Below are positions 19,277 to 29,038 of a stretch of DNA of 64,000 nt, piece by piece. Each line of letters starts with the position of its first letter. Within the stretch, counting starts at the first letter, position 1. The notes under the pieces were generated by a model that was not told where the DNA came from, searched no databases, and was given only the letters and a program-made list of their open reading frames with translations. The translations under genes were made by a program, and so were the position numbers. This stretch comes from an uncultured Oscillospiraceae bacterium (GTDB lineage Bacteria > Bacillota > Clostridia > Oscillospirales > Ruminococcaceae): contig CAJFOX010000011.1 of assembly GCA_904397845.1 (NCBI GenBank), positions 62,001 through 126,000 on the forward strand, given 5' to 3'.

Positions 19277-19774
19277 ATGTTTATGGAAGCTTTTCAGGTA
19301 GATGCTTTTCACATTTTTGATAAACAGTGGGCGCTGGTTACTGCCGGAACATTGGAAGACTATAATACCATGACGATCAGCTGGGGCGGGCTGGGTACCC
19401 TGTGGAGCCGCCCGGTTGCAACGGTATATGTGAAACCGGTTCGCTATACCTACCATTTTTTAGAAAAAAATGATTATTTCACCGTCAGCTTTTTCCCTGA
19501 GGAGTATAAAAAGGATCTGGGTATTCTGGGCAGCAAATCCGGACGAAACGGCGACAAGGTCGCTCTTACCAGCTTAACCCCGATAGCCGCGGAGCATGGC
19601 GTGACCTTTACACAAGCATCCGCCACTCTGATCTGCAAAAAAATTTACTGGCAGGATCTGGATCTCAAGCAGATCCCGCAGGACGCTGCCAGTGCCTATT
19701 ATCAAGCAGAAGCGCCGCACCGCATGTACATCGGTGAAGTAGTCGGCATTCTCAGGCCCAATGATGAAAATTAA
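19277..19774 (+). CDS. Flavin reductase / flavoredoxin-like FMN-binding protein
   Basis: MTISWGGLGTLWSRPVATVYVKPVRYTYHFLEKNDYFTVSFFPEEYKKDLGILGSKSGRNGDK is typical of the flavin reductase-like domain; RBS aaggag. Confidence 0.85.
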   Translation: MFMEAFQVDAFHIFDKQWALVTAGTLEDYNTMTISWGGLGTLWSRPVATVYVKPVRYTYHFLEKNDYFTVSFFPEEYKKDLGILGSKSGRNGDKVALTSLTPIAAEHGVTFTQASATLICKKIYWQDLDLKQIPQDAASAYYQAEAPHRMYIGEVVGILRPNDEN

Positions 19775-19846
19775 AGTACCGCTTAGGAGCACGAAAGCCG
19801 TGCATACTATGATAAAGCAAATTACAAGTAAAAAGGAGAGCTTGCA

Positions 19847-20224
19847 ATGAACGCACCGAAAGAACTTCTGTATACCAAATCGCACGAATGGGTCAAAAAA
19901 CTGGACGATGGTTCCGTTTTGATCGGTTTAAGCGACAAAGCGCAGAGCGATCTTGGAGACCTGGTTTTTGTCAACCTGCCCACGGTGGGCGACAGTTTTG
20001 CAGCTGAAGATACGCTGTGCGATGTAGAATCTGTCAAAGCGGTTTCCGATGTTTACGCACCGGTAAACGGCACGGTGACCGAGGTCAACGAAATCCTGCT
20101 CGACACGCCTGAAGCGATTAATCAGGATCCTTATGGCACCTGGATTGCAAAAATGACCGACGTTTCCGGCCTGGAAAACCTTTTGGATGCTGATGCCTAT
20201 GTCGCTATATGTGAGGAGGAATAA
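19847..20224 (+). CDS. gcvH: Glycine cleavage system H protein
   Basis: YTKSHEWVKKLDD, lipoylation site VESVKAVSDVYAP. Confidence 0.97.
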   Translation: MNAPKELLYTKSHEWVKKLDDGSVLIGLSDKAQSDLGDLVFVNLPTVGDSFAAEDTLCDVESVKAVSDVYAPVNGTVTEVNEILLDTPEAINQDPYGTWIAKMTDVSGLENLLDADAYVAICEEE

Positions 20225-20229
20225 AGTAT

Positions 20230-21558
20230 ATGGGCTCCTATGTACCTTCCACTCCGGCGCAGCGCCGGGAAATGCTGGAAGCAGTAGGATGCGCGTCCAT
20301 GGAGGATTTATTCAGCCATCTGCCCCAGCAGGTATTGCTGGATCGGCCGCTGAACCTTCCCAGCGGGCTTTCTGAGCTGGAAGTCCGCCGGATCATGGAA
20401 AAAATGGCTGCGCGCAACACGGTGTTTTCTTCCGTGCTGCGCGGCGCCGGCGCGTATCGCCACTACATTCCGGCAATCGTAAAACAGGTTGTCTCCAAAG
20501 AAGAATTTGTAACCGCCTATACCCCCTATCAGGCAGAAATCAGCCAGGGTGTGCTCCAGTCTATTTTCGAATACCAGACGATGATCTGCGAGCTGACCGG
20601 TATGGACGTTTCCAACGCGTCAGTTTATGACGGCGCAACTGCGGCGGCAGAAGCGGTCGCCATGTGCCGCGACCGCAAACGCACAAAGGCGCTGATCTCT
20701 GCGGCAGCACATCCGGACTTGATCCAGACAGTCAAAACTTACTGTGAAGGCTCCGGCACACCGGTAGAAATCATCCCGGTCCGGGAAGGAAAAACCGATC
20801 TGGACAAGCTGTCTTCCCTGCTGGATGACAGCGTCTGCTGCGTACTGCTTCAGCAGCCCAATTATTTCGGTTTGCTGGAAGATGCCGAAGCGGCAGGGAA
20901 AGCTGCACACGCGGCGGGGGCTAAATACATCATGAGCTGCAACCCCATCAGTCTGGGGCTGCTCAAAACGCCAGCGGAATGCGGCGCGGACATCGCCGTG
21001 GGCGATGGACAGCCCCTGGGGTTGTCTATCTCCTTTGGCGGTCCCTACTTAGGCTTTATGGCCTGTACCAACGCTCTTCTCCGGAAGATCCCCGGTCGGA
21101 TTGTAGGCGAAACCACCGATGTGGACGGCAAGCGTGCCTTTGTTTTGACTCTGCAGGCCAGAGAACAGCATATCCGCCGGGAAAAAGCTTCCAGCAACAT
21201 CTGCTCTAACCAGGCGCTCTGCGCCCTGACCGCTTCGGTCTATCTGTCCGCTATGGGTGCTGAAGGCCTTCAAAAAGCGGCAGAGCAGTCCTTTGCCAAG
21301 GCCCATTATTTTGCCGAAAAAATGTCTGAGATCCCCGGCTGCCAGCTGCGTTTTACCGGCGAATTCTTCCACGAGTTTGTCGCCCAGTGCCCCGATATCC
21401 CCAAAGTGATGGACGCGCTGGAGCAGCACGGTATTCTCGGCGGCCTGCCGCTGGAGGGCGATCTTTCCGGATGTGTGCTCTGGTGCGCCACTGAACAAAA
21501 CAGCAAAGAGGAAATCGATCAGGCTGTTGCAATCATGAAGGAGGTGTGCGGCGCATGA
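20230..21558 (+). CDS. gcvPA: Glycine dehydrogenase (decarboxylating) subunit 1
   Basis: [16 protein letters not shown] start, [24 protein letters not shown]. Confidence 0.97.
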   Translation: MGSYVPSTPAQRREMLEAVGCASMEDLFSHLPQQVLLDRPLNLPSGLSELEVRRIMEKMAARNTVFSSVLRGAGAYRHYIPAIVKQVVSKEEFVTAYTPYQAEISQGVLQSIFEYQTMICELTGMDVSNASVYDGATAAAEAVAMCRDRKRTKALISAAAHPDLIQTVKTYCEGSGTPVEIIPVREGKTDLDKLSSLLDDSVCCVLLQQPNYFGLLEDAEAAGKAAHAAGAKYIMSCNPISLGLLKTPAECGADIAVGDGQPLGLSISFGGPYLGFMACTNALLRKIPGRIVGETTDVDGKRAFVLTLQAREQHIRREKASSNICSNQALCALTASVYLSAMGAEGLQKAAEQSFAKAHYFAEKMSEIPGCQLRFTGEFFHEFVAQCPDIPKVMDALEQHGILGGLPLEGDLSGCVLWCATEQNSKEEIDQAVAIMKEVCGA

Positions 21559-22985
21559 ATCTGATTTTTGAAACCAGCGTTTTGGGGCGCGGCTGCTCTA
21601 TTTTACCAGAGTGCGACGTCCCCGTTCCCGTTTTACCCAAAAATTTCTGCCGTGAAAATGCCCCGCGCCTTCCGCAGTTGTCCGAAAACGATATCAGCCG
21701 CCATTACACGGCGTTGGCGCGCCGTACCCACGGCGTGAACAATGGATTTTACCCTCTTGGTTCCTGCACCATGAAGTATAATCCCAAAATCAACGAGGAA
21801 ATGGCTGCCCAGGCCGGATTTACCGCGATTCATCCCCTACAGCCAGAACACACGGTGCAAGGCGCAATGGAGGTGCTGTATCAGGCGGAAAGGGCCCTGT
21901 GTGAAATCACCGGTATGGACGCTATGACCTTTCAGCCGGCAGCGGGAGCTCATGGCGAGTTCACCGGACTTTTGCTGATTAAAGCTTACCACAAACATCG
22001 GGGGGACCTGAAGCGCACAAAAATCATCATTCCCGATTCCGCTCATGGCACCAACCCGGCCAGCGCAACAATGGCGGGCTTTACCGTTATCAGCATTCCT
22101 TCGCAGGAGGACGGTTGCGTAGATCTGGAAAAGCTCAAAGCCGCTGTCGGCGAAGATACTGCCGGCTTGATGCTGACCAATCCCAATACTGTCGGCCTGT
22201 TCGATAAAAACATTCTCGAAATCACGAAAATCGTCCATGATGCGGGTGGGCTTAATTATTACGACGGTGCAAACCTTAATGCGGTCATGGGCGTGTCCCG
22301 GCCTGGCGATATGGGCTTTGACGTTGTGCACCTGAACCTGCACAAAACCTTCTCCACTCCCCACGGCGGTGGAGGTCCTGGCAGCGGTCCGGTGGGCTGC
22401 AAATCCCTGTTGGCGCCCTTCCTTCCCGGCCCCGTGGTGAAAAAACAGCAGGAGCAGTATCACTTCGAAACACCGGAGCACAGCATCGGACGAGTCAAAG
22501 CCTTTTACGGGAACTTTACCGTAGTAGTTAAAGCCCTGTCTTATATCCTGACTTTGGGTGCTGAAGGCATTCGGGAAGCAGCGCAAAATGCTGTACTAAA
22601 TGCCAATTACATGATGAAAAAGCTAGGCGATCTGTATACGATGGCTTATGAAGAACGGTGCATGCATGAGTTTGTTATGTCCTTAGAGCCGCTGAAAAAA
22701 GAAACCGGCATTTCCGCTATGGACATTGCCAAAGGCCTTTTGGACAACGGCATCCATCCGCCGACCATGTATTTCCCGCTGATTGTCCACGAGGCTCTGA
22801 TGGTAGAACCTACTGAAACGGAATCCAAAGAGACGCTTGATGAGGCCATTGAAGTATTCCGCAGCTTATACCAAACGGCTAAGACCGATCCACAGGCTCT
22901 GCACGATGCGCCCCATCATACCCCTGTTCGCCGCCTGGATGAAGTCGGTGCGGCGCGAAACCCAAAGCTTCACTATTCCTTTTAG
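21555..22985 (+). CDS. gcvPB: Glycine dehydrogenase (decarboxylating) subunit 2
   Basis: [17 protein letters not shown]-lysine region [29 protein letters not shown] overlap with gcvPA. Confidence 0.97.
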   Translation: MNLIFETSVLGRGCSILPECDVPVPVLPKNFCRENAPRLPQLSENDISRHYTALARRTHGVNNGFYPLGSCTMKYNPKINEEMAAQAGFTAIHPLQPEHTVQGAMEVLYQAERALCEITGMDAMTFQPAAGAHGEFTGLLLIKAYHKHRGDLKRTKIIIPDSAHGTNPASATMAGFTVISIPSQEDGCVDLEKLKAAVGEDTAGLMLTNPNTVGLFDKNILEITKIVHDAGGLNYYDGANLNAVMGVSRPGDMGFDVVHLNLHKTFSTPHGGGGPGSGPVGCKSLLAPFLPGPVVKKQQEQYHFETPEHSIGRVKAFYGNFTVVVKALSYILTLGAEGIREAAQNAVLNANYMMKKLGDLYTMAYEERCMHEFVMSLEPLKKETGISAMDIAKGLLDNGIHPPTMYFPLIVHEALMVEPTETESKETLDEAIEVFRSLYQTAKTDPQALHDAPHHTPVRRLDEVGAARNPKLHYSF

Positions 22986-22991
22986 CAAAAC

Positions 22992-23031
22992 AAAAGGCGC
23001 GTGCCCGAAATAAATTCGGGTGCGCCGCTTT
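22992..23031 (+). terminator. Hairpin with T-run between gcvPB and lplA (possible partial terminator)
   Basis: ggcgcgtgcccgaa-ata-aattcgggtgcgcc-gctttttatt. Confidence 0.65.
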
Positions 23032-23049
23032 TTATTAGGGGGCAAAACC

Positions 23050-24069
23050 ATGATTCGGAATCTACAATTCTATCGAGGAACCGGAACCAATCCTTATGAC
23101 AATCTAGCGCTGGAAGCTTATTTTTTTCAGCACTGCCCACCAGAAACCTGTATTTTTTACCTGTGGCAAAATGAGCGCACAGTGGTGATTGGCAAAAACC
23201 AAAATGCCTGGCGGGAGTGTAACGTGGATCTGTTGGAACAGGAAAACGGCTTTTTGGCCCGCCGCCCTTCCGGTGGCGGAGCAGTTTTTCACGATCTGGG
23301 AAATTTAAATTTCACATTTGTCGCACCGGCTGAGGATTATCATGTCAGCCGGCAGCTGGATGTCATCTGCCGTGCAGTCAGAACATTTGGCCTTAACGCA
23401 CAAAAAACCGGCCGGAACGATATTGCGGTAGACGGAAAAAAGTTTTCTGGCAACGCATTCCAAAAATCCAAGAAAGCCGGCTGCCATCACGGTACATTGC
23501 TGATTCATGTCGACACCGCGCAGATGGCCCGCTATCTCACTGTCTCGGCAAAAAAGCTGCAAGCCAAAGGAGTTCCTTCGGTCCAATCCCGCGTTGTCAA
23601 CCTGCAGGCACTCTGCCCTGCTATTACGGTGGAAAGCCTTTCTGCCGCGCTTTTTCAAGCATTTGAAGAGACCTATGGTCTCACCGCCCAGATTCTTTCT
23701 TCAGAATCGGTTGACTGGGAGGAAGTTCGGAAAATATCGGCTTCTTTTGCTTCCTGGCAGTGGAGACTGGGACGGGAGATGCCTTTTTCCTGTGAGCTTG
23801 CAGAACGTTTTTCCTGGGGGGAAGTGGTGTTCCGTTTTGACGTGAATAAAGGCAAAATCACTGATGTGCAGGTGTATTCCGATGCCATGGACACGGATTT
23901 CATTGGAAAGGTTCCGCCCCTTCTGCGGAATCTTCCTTTCTCCTTTTCTGCACTTGCCGACGCTTTAAACCCCTTGGCGCAAACGCCGCAATATGTTACA
24001 ATGACGACAGATCTGCAAACACTGCTGCGGAATGGTTCGCAGCAAGCAAAAGGAGGCAAAACCAAGTGA
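23050..24069 (+). CDS. lplA: Lipoate--protein ligase
   Basis: NPYDNLALEAYFF, TVVIGKNQNAWRECN, RRPSGGGAVFHDLGNLNFTF; track start at 23020 lies in the upstream hairpin. Confidence 0.95.
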   Translation: MIRNLQFYRGTGTNPYDNLALEAYFFQHCPPETCIFYLWQNERTVVIGKNQNAWRECNVDLLEQENGFLARRPSGGGAVFHDLGNLNFTFVAPAEDYHVSRQLDVICRAVRTFGLNAQKTGRNDIAVDGKKFSGNAFQKSKKAGCHHGTLLIHVDTAQMARYLTVSAKKLQAKGVPSVQSRVVNLQALCPAITVESLSAALFQAFEETYGLTAQILSSESVDWEEVRKISASFASWQWRLGREMPFSCELAERFSWGEVVFRFDVNKGKITDVQVYSDAMDTDFIGKVPPLLRNLPFSFSALADALNPLAQTPQYVTMTTDLQTLLRNGSQQAKGGKTK

Positions 24070-25469
24070 ATCATTATCAGCTGGCGGTAATTGGTGCCGG
24101 TCCAGGCGGATACGTGGCCGCTATCCGCGCGGCACAATTAGGCCTTAAAACCGCCGTAATCGAAAACCGGGATGTAGGCGGCACCTGCTTGAACAGGGGA
24201 TGCATCCCCACCAAAGCACTTCTTCACGCAGCAGATGTTTATCATCAGGCGCAAAACGCCCAGGAGCTTGGGCTGGAGATTTCTGAAACAGGCTATCATA
24301 TGGGGCGCATCCACGACCGAAAGCGCAAGATTGTTTTGCAGCTGCGAGGCGGCGTCGAACAGCTTTTTAAAGCCAATAAAATTGATCTGCTGCGAGGTAC
24401 TGCTACTATCACAGCTCCTCATGAAATCTCGGTGACCGGCTCTGATAACAGCCAGATCACCGCCGACCATATTCTGATCGCCACTGGCTCTGTTCCCGCC
24501 CGGCCTCCAATACCGGGGCTGGATCTACCCGGTGTCGTAACCAGCGACGAAGTGTTGGAAGGCAACCCCATCGATTATAAAAACCTGGTAATCATTGGCG
24601 GTGGAGTGATTGGCGTCGAATTCGCAACCTTTTATAACCGGCTTGGCTGCGAAGTAACGATCCTGGAAGCGATGGAGCGGCTGCTCCCTACAATGGATCG
24701 GGAAATTTCTCAGAATATTGGGATGATTTTGAAAAAACGCGGTGTTTCCATCCACACTGGTGCTATGGTTCAAAAGATCACGGCAGATGACGGGACACTT
24801 TGCTGTCAGTTTGCCAAAGGCGACCAAAATCAATCGGTCCGCGCTCAGGGAGTGTTGGTTGCTATCGGCCGCCGGCCCAATACCGAGGGGCTGTTTGAGT
24901 CGGAAATGACTCCTGAAATGGAACGCGGCCGCATTGTCACAAACGAAGATTTCTCCACCTCTCTGGAACAGGTCTGGGCCATTGGAGATGTGACTTCCCG
25001 TATCCAGCTGGCGCATCTGGCCTCTGCTCAAGGCATCGCAGTGGCCGAGCGCATTGCAGGACACACCCCTTCTGTCAACCTTTCGCTGGTTCCCTCCTGC
25101 ATCTACACCGATCCGGAAATCGCCAGCGTTGGCCTTACTGCCGATGAGGCAAAAGCGCAAGGGATTTCTGTGAAAACCGGAAAGTTTATGATGGCAGCAA
25201 ATGGGAAAACGTTGATCGAAGGAACAGACCGCGGATTTATCAAAGTAGTCTGCGACGCAGAAACCGATATCCTTCTTGGCGCACAGTTGATGTGTGCCCG
25301 AGCGACTGATCTCGTCAGTGAATTTACACAAGCCATCGTCAATCGGCTGACCGCTCAGCAGATGCGGCGGGTAATCCGTCCTCATCCAACCTTTTCTGAA
25401 GCGGTAACGGAGGCGCTGGAAGACCTGGAAAACCATGCAATTCATGCAGCGCCCAAAGTCAAGCGGTAA
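24066..25469 (+). CDS. lpdA: Dihydrolipoyl dehydrogenase (L protein), GTG start overlapping lplA stop
   Basis: GAGPGGYVAAIRAAQLG, GGTCLNRGCIPTKALL redox motif, HPTFSEAVTEA. Confidence 0.97.
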   Translation: MNHYQLAVIGAGPGGYVAAIRAAQLGLKTAVIENRDVGGTCLNRGCIPTKALLHAADVYHQAQNAQELGLEISETGYHMGRIHDRKRKIVLQLRGGVEQLFKANKIDLLRGTATITAPHEISVTGSDNSQITADHILIATGSVPARPPIPGLDLPGVVTSDEVLEGNPIDYKNLVIIGGGVIGVEFATFYNRLGCEVTILEAMERLLPTMDREISQNIGMILKKRGVSIHTGAMVQKITADDGTLCCQFAKGDQNQSVRAQGVLVAIGRRPNTEGLFESEMTPEMERGRIVTNEDFSTSLEQVWAIGDVTSRIQLAHLASAQGIAVAERIAGHTPSVNLSLVPSCIYTDPEIASVGLTADEAKAQGISVKTGKFMMAANGKTLIEGTDRGFIKVVCDAETDILLGAQLMCARATDLVSEFTQAIVNRLTAQQMRRVIRPHPTFSEAVTEALEDLENHAIHAAPKVKR

Positions 25470-25601
25470 AACCGTGCTGAAAAAATGGCAATTCCTTCCT
25501 TTTTAGTGGAAAACTCTAAAACACAATAGATCAGCCGTAAAGGAAAATCAAGATAATTTTTTCAGCATATTCGGGAAGACTTTTTATCCAGCGATACGGC
25601 A

Positions 25602-25638
25602 ACAAAAGCGGCATAGCCTGAGGCTATGCCGCTTTTGT
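25602..25638. terminator. Near-perfect bidirectional terminator at the end of the gcv operon
   Basis: acaaaagcggcatagcct-g-aggctatgccgcttttgt, 18-bp arms. Confidence 0.85.
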
Positions 25639-25677
25639 AATATACCGATATCGTTTTCTAAATTGCCTTACAGGCCA

Positions 25678-26091
25678 TCAGGCCCTTCTTTTTCCCTTAC
25701 CGTTTATGCCCAGAACACCGCCAACACAGGCTGCCGCCAAAGCGACGCCCATCTTCACTGCTTGGGATGCATCCAGGGAAAAATGCATAATTGCCAAAGA
25801 AATTCCGGTCAAAACCAAATAATACAAAAGGCCCGTCAGGAAACCGCACAACAGGCCTTTCTGTCCTACGATCCGGGCTGAAACATAACCGCCTAAAAAC
25901 GTACCAACCCCCATTGCCCCAATCGCCAGCGGCAGAATAATTCCCTGTGGGATATCCTGCAGTGTCAGAACCAAGGCAAAAATCATCAAAACAACGGCCG
26001 GTCCCAACAGTCCGATCGCCGTACCGAACAGCACCGGCGTAACCCATTTGCGCACTGGAGATGAATCTCCTTTCGGCGGATTGTTTCGCAT
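25678..26091 (-). CDS. TIGR04086-like small membrane protein
   Basis: About 120-aa four-TM protein next to yajC, which is the characteristic neighbourhood; start trimmed to MRNNPPKGDSS. Confidence 0.75.
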   Translation of the reverse strand: MRNNPPKGDSSPVRKWVTPVLFGTAIGLLGPAVVLMIFALVLTLQDIPQGIILPLAIGAMGVGTFLGGYVSARIVGQKGLLCGFLTGLLYYLVLTGISLAIMHFSLDASQAVKMGVALAAACVGGVLGINGKGKRRA

Positions 26092-26183
26092 TCTTATCAC
26101 TCCCGACCAAACTTCCTTAATTCCAGCATATTCTGGGCGGGAGGCTTTTATGCACAATATCCGGATCAGATTCCTTTCCGAAT

Positions 26184-26510
26184 TTATTTGGCAGACTCTT
26201 CCTCATGAACAGTCAGGCAGCTTTCCACGGCCTTACGTAGAATCCGGATTTTGCTTCTCTCATTGCCAGTCTCAATGACAAGCGTATCATCTTTGATGCT
26301 GACGATAATACCGATAATTCCGCCAAAGGTCACAACCTCATCGCCAATTTGGAGATTTGAACGCATTGCGGCTTCTTGTTTGCTTTTTTTGTTCTGCGGA
26401 CGAATCAGCATAAAATAGAAAACAACCAGGACAAGGATTAAAGGCAGGAAAGAGGCCAGCATACCTGCACCGCTCGTCGTTGCCTCGGTGGTGAGAAAAA
26501 GATTAAACAT
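26184..26510 (-). CDS. yajC: Preprotein translocase subunit YajC
   Basis: VVFYFMLIRPQNKKSKQEAAMRSNLQIGDEVVTFGGIIGII. Confidence 0.95.
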   Translation of the reverse strand: MFNLFLTTEATTSGAGMLASFLPLILVLVVFYFMLIRPQNKKSKQEAAMRSNLQIGDEVVTFGGIIGIIVSIKDDTLVIETGNERSKIRILRKAVESCLTVHEEESAK

Positions 26511-26639
26511 TGTTGCAACTCCTCCAGTTTTCTTGTAGTTTCATAACTGTTATCATAACATGGAAAGCCGCTTTCCGCAAGGCAAATCCATGCAAAGATT
26601 CTATGAATTTTCCAGATGACTCTTTGGGTACCCGCTTTC

Positions 26640-27770
26640 TCAAATGCGTTTCCCCAAAATTTCGCGCTGCTCTTCGTAAAACTGCCGATACCGGCCTTCG
26701 TCCAATGCCTCCCGGATCTTTTCCATCAATGTATTGTAAAAATAGAGGTTATGTTGAACCGCAAGGCGCATGGCAAGCATCTCATTTGCTTTAAAAAGGT
26801 GCCGCAAATATGCTCTGGAATGGTGGAGGCAGGTAGGGCAGCCGCAGTTTTCGTCAATCGGAGAAAGATCCCTCTCATATTTGGCATTCATAATATTGCG
26901 GATGCCCTGCCAGGTAAACAAGTGTCCATGCCGCGCATTGCGTGATGGCATGACGCAGTCAAACAGGTCAATCCCCCGCCAAACAGACTCAAGGATATTG
27001 ACCGGCGTTCCTACTCCCATCAGATAGCGTGGCTTGTCCTTCGGTGCAAAAGGCTCTACTGCCTCAATGATGCGGTACATTTCTTCCGCGGTCTCCCCTA
27101 CTGCCAGTCCGCCGATTGCAACGCCGTCCAAATCCATACTGGCTAGTTCCTTCATATGCTGCACCCGCAGGTCGTCAAACACGCAGCCTTGGTTAATGCC
27201 AAAAAGCATCTGGTTCGGGTTGATGGTATCCTCCTGTTTGTTGAGCCGGTCCAACTCCGCACGGCAACGATACAGCCAGCGGATCGTCCGTGCTACGGAT
27301 GCCTCTGCATAAGCGCGAGGCGCTGGATTTTCTACGCACTCGTCAAAGGCCATGGCAATCGTAGACCCCAGGTTTGACTGGATCTGCATGCTCTCTTCAG
27401 GACCCATGAAAATCCGCTTTCCATCCACATGGGAAGCAAAGTATACCCCTTCTTCCTTGATTGTGCGCAATTTTGCCAAAGAAAACACCTGGAATCCGCC
27501 ACTGTCTGTGAGGATCGGCCCCTTCCATCCCATAAAGCGATGCAGGCCGCCAAGATCATGAATCAAGCGGTCTCCGGGACGGATATGCAGATGATAGGTA
27601 TTGCAAAGCTCTACCTGGCATTTCAAGTCCACCAGATCATAAGAGGAGATCCCCCCTTTTATCGCGGCTGCGGTTCCCACATTCATAAAAGCCGGCATCT
27701 GCACGTCACCATGCACTGTACAGAACACGCCGCGACGGGCATTCCCCTCCTGCTTGAGCAGCTGATACAT
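26640..27770 (-). CDS. tgt: tRNA-guanine(34) transglycosylase
   Basis: LTDSGGFQVFSL, GGLAVGE, CGCPTC...H zinc site. Confidence 0.97.
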   Translation of the reverse strand: MYQLLKQEGNARRGVFCTVHGDVQMPAFMNVGTAAAIKGGISSYDLVDLKCQVELCNTYHLHIRPGDRLIHDLGGLHRFMGWKGPILTDSGGFQVFSLAKLRTIKEEGVYFASHVDGKRIFMGPEESMQIQSNLGSTIAMAFDECVENPAPRAYAEASVARTIRWLYRCRAELDRLNKQEDTINPNQMLFGINQGCVFDDLRVQHMKELASMDLDGVAIGGLAVGETAEEMYRIIEAVEPFAPKDKPRYLMGVGTPVNILESVWRGIDLFDCVMPSRNARHGHLFTWQGIRNIMNAKYERDLSPIDENCGCPTCLHHSRAYLRHLFKANEMLAMRLAVQHNLYFYNTLMEKIREALDEGRYRQFYEEQREILGKRI

Positions 27771-27932
27771 GTTTTTTCCTCCTGTCGTCTGCTATTGCCA
27801 AAAACAATGGTTTCTATACAAACGCTGTTTATTATACTATATTTTTCTCCTTTCGACAAATAAATTCTTTGTTTTCTATTGTAATACATTCCCAAAGGTA
27901 TATACTGAAAGAAAAAAAAGAGGTAGCAGAAT

Positions 27933-28349
27933 ATGTGGTGGATTTATGCAGTCGGTTCGGCAGTTTTTGCCGCGCTGACCTCTATTTTGGCAAAAATCGG
28001 CATTGAAAATGTCAATTCCAATCTGGCAACCGCCATCCGGACAATTGTCGTCCTGATCCTGGCCTGGGGAATGGTTTTTCTCACTGGCTCCCAATCCGGC
28101 ATAAAAGAAATCAGCAGCAAAAGCTGGTTGTTTTTGATTCTTTCCGGCTTGGCCACTGGGTTTTCCTGGTTATGCTATTATCATGCAATCCAGGTCGGTG
28201 ACGTATCCAAGGTCGTTCCAATCGATAAGCTCAGCGTGGTGTTAACCGTTATATTGGCTTTCATCCTTTTTCACGAAACGGTCAGCTGGAAATCTGTCGC
28301 CGGATGTGTGCTGATCGGTGCCGGAACTCTGCTTATGGTTATGAAGTAA
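27933..28349 (+). CDS. EamA family transporter (single-repeat, 138 aa)
   Basis: WWIYAVGSAVFAALTSILAKIGIENVNSNLATAIRT ... VVLTVILAFILFHETVSW. Confidence 0.88.
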   Translation: MWWIYAVGSAVFAALTSILAKIGIENVNSNLATAIRTIVVLILAWGMVFLTGSQSGIKEISSKSWLFLILSGLATGFSWLCYYHAIQVGDVSKVVPIDKLSVVLTVILAFILFHETVSWKSVAGCVLIGAGTLLMVMK

Positions 28350-28576
28350 TCTGTTAACAGGCAAAAGAAAAATTAAAGCAGTAGCTGTCTTTTATGCGTA
28401 AAAATCTGTTTAGCACTGATGAATAATGATATAAATGTAAAGCGTTTTCATCTTTTTTCAGAGAAACATCTAGCAGGTACCTTTTTTAAAGAACAACCAC
28501 GGCCTTTTTTACTACAATTGTCTTGGGGATGTCAATGTTAAATCGTAAAAGTATGTCGTGGTAGGGACCCATTCAT

Positions 28577-28605
28577 AAAAGAGGGGCAGGAATCTGCCCC
28601 TTTTT
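28577..28605 (-). terminator. Terminator after the dapA-linked hypothetical gene
   Basis: aagaggggcaggaatctgccccttttt inverted repeat. Confidence 0.7.
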
Positions 28606-28606
28606 C

Positions 28607-29038
28607 TTATTCATCCCCTTGCAAAGCCTCTAAAACCGCCTTGGCATCCCAGTCGTCACAACAGGCGACAAAAGCGTTCTTTCCCAAGTACAGCAACATT
28701 CTGCTATCGGCACCATCCCAAAAAATCTTCTGGACCTCTCCCATGTCCCATCCGCTTCCTTCCAGAAGCGTTTTGCCCGTCACCCTAACCTGTATGGGAG
28801 CGCCCGTCTGTTGACGGAGCTGGCGGCAAAAACGAAACAGCAAATCCGTTTGGCCACTTGGCACAAAAAAGCAGGCTTCGTCCGGGTTTGGGCCAGGAGG
28901 GGCAAAAAAGGCGGCGACTTTCAGCGTACTGCAGGCAAGGCCGCTAAGCAGTGCCGGAAAAATGCGGGTATCCGCCTGATCCCAAAGCACTCCGGCTAAT
29001 AGGAGGTCGTCAGTCTGCCTGAGAATTTTTTCACTCAT
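28607..29038 (-). CDS. Hypothetical protein, translationally coupled to dapA
   Basis: 143 aa ORF whose ATG overlaps the dapA stop (ATGA-type); no family recognised by eye. Confidence 0.75.
   Translation of the reverse strand: MSEKILRQTDDLLLAGVLWDQADTRIFPALLSGLACSTLKVAAFFAPPGPNPDEACFFVPSGQTDLLFRFCRQLRQQTGAPIQVRVTGKTLLEGSGWDMGEVQKIFWDGADSRMLLYLGKNAFVACCDDWDAKAVLEALQGDE

Noticed and set aside
21837-22586. 249-aa minus-strand ORF opposite gcvPB
   Set aside because: Antisense shadow of gcvPB.
23020-23049. Upstream start for lplA as given by the ORF track
   Set aside because: Codons 1-10 lie within the hairpin/T-run; ATG at 23050 starting MIRNLQFYRG fits the family.
24525-25445. 306-aa minus-strand ORF opposite lpdA
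   Set aside because: Antisense shadow of dihydrolipoyl dehydrogenase.
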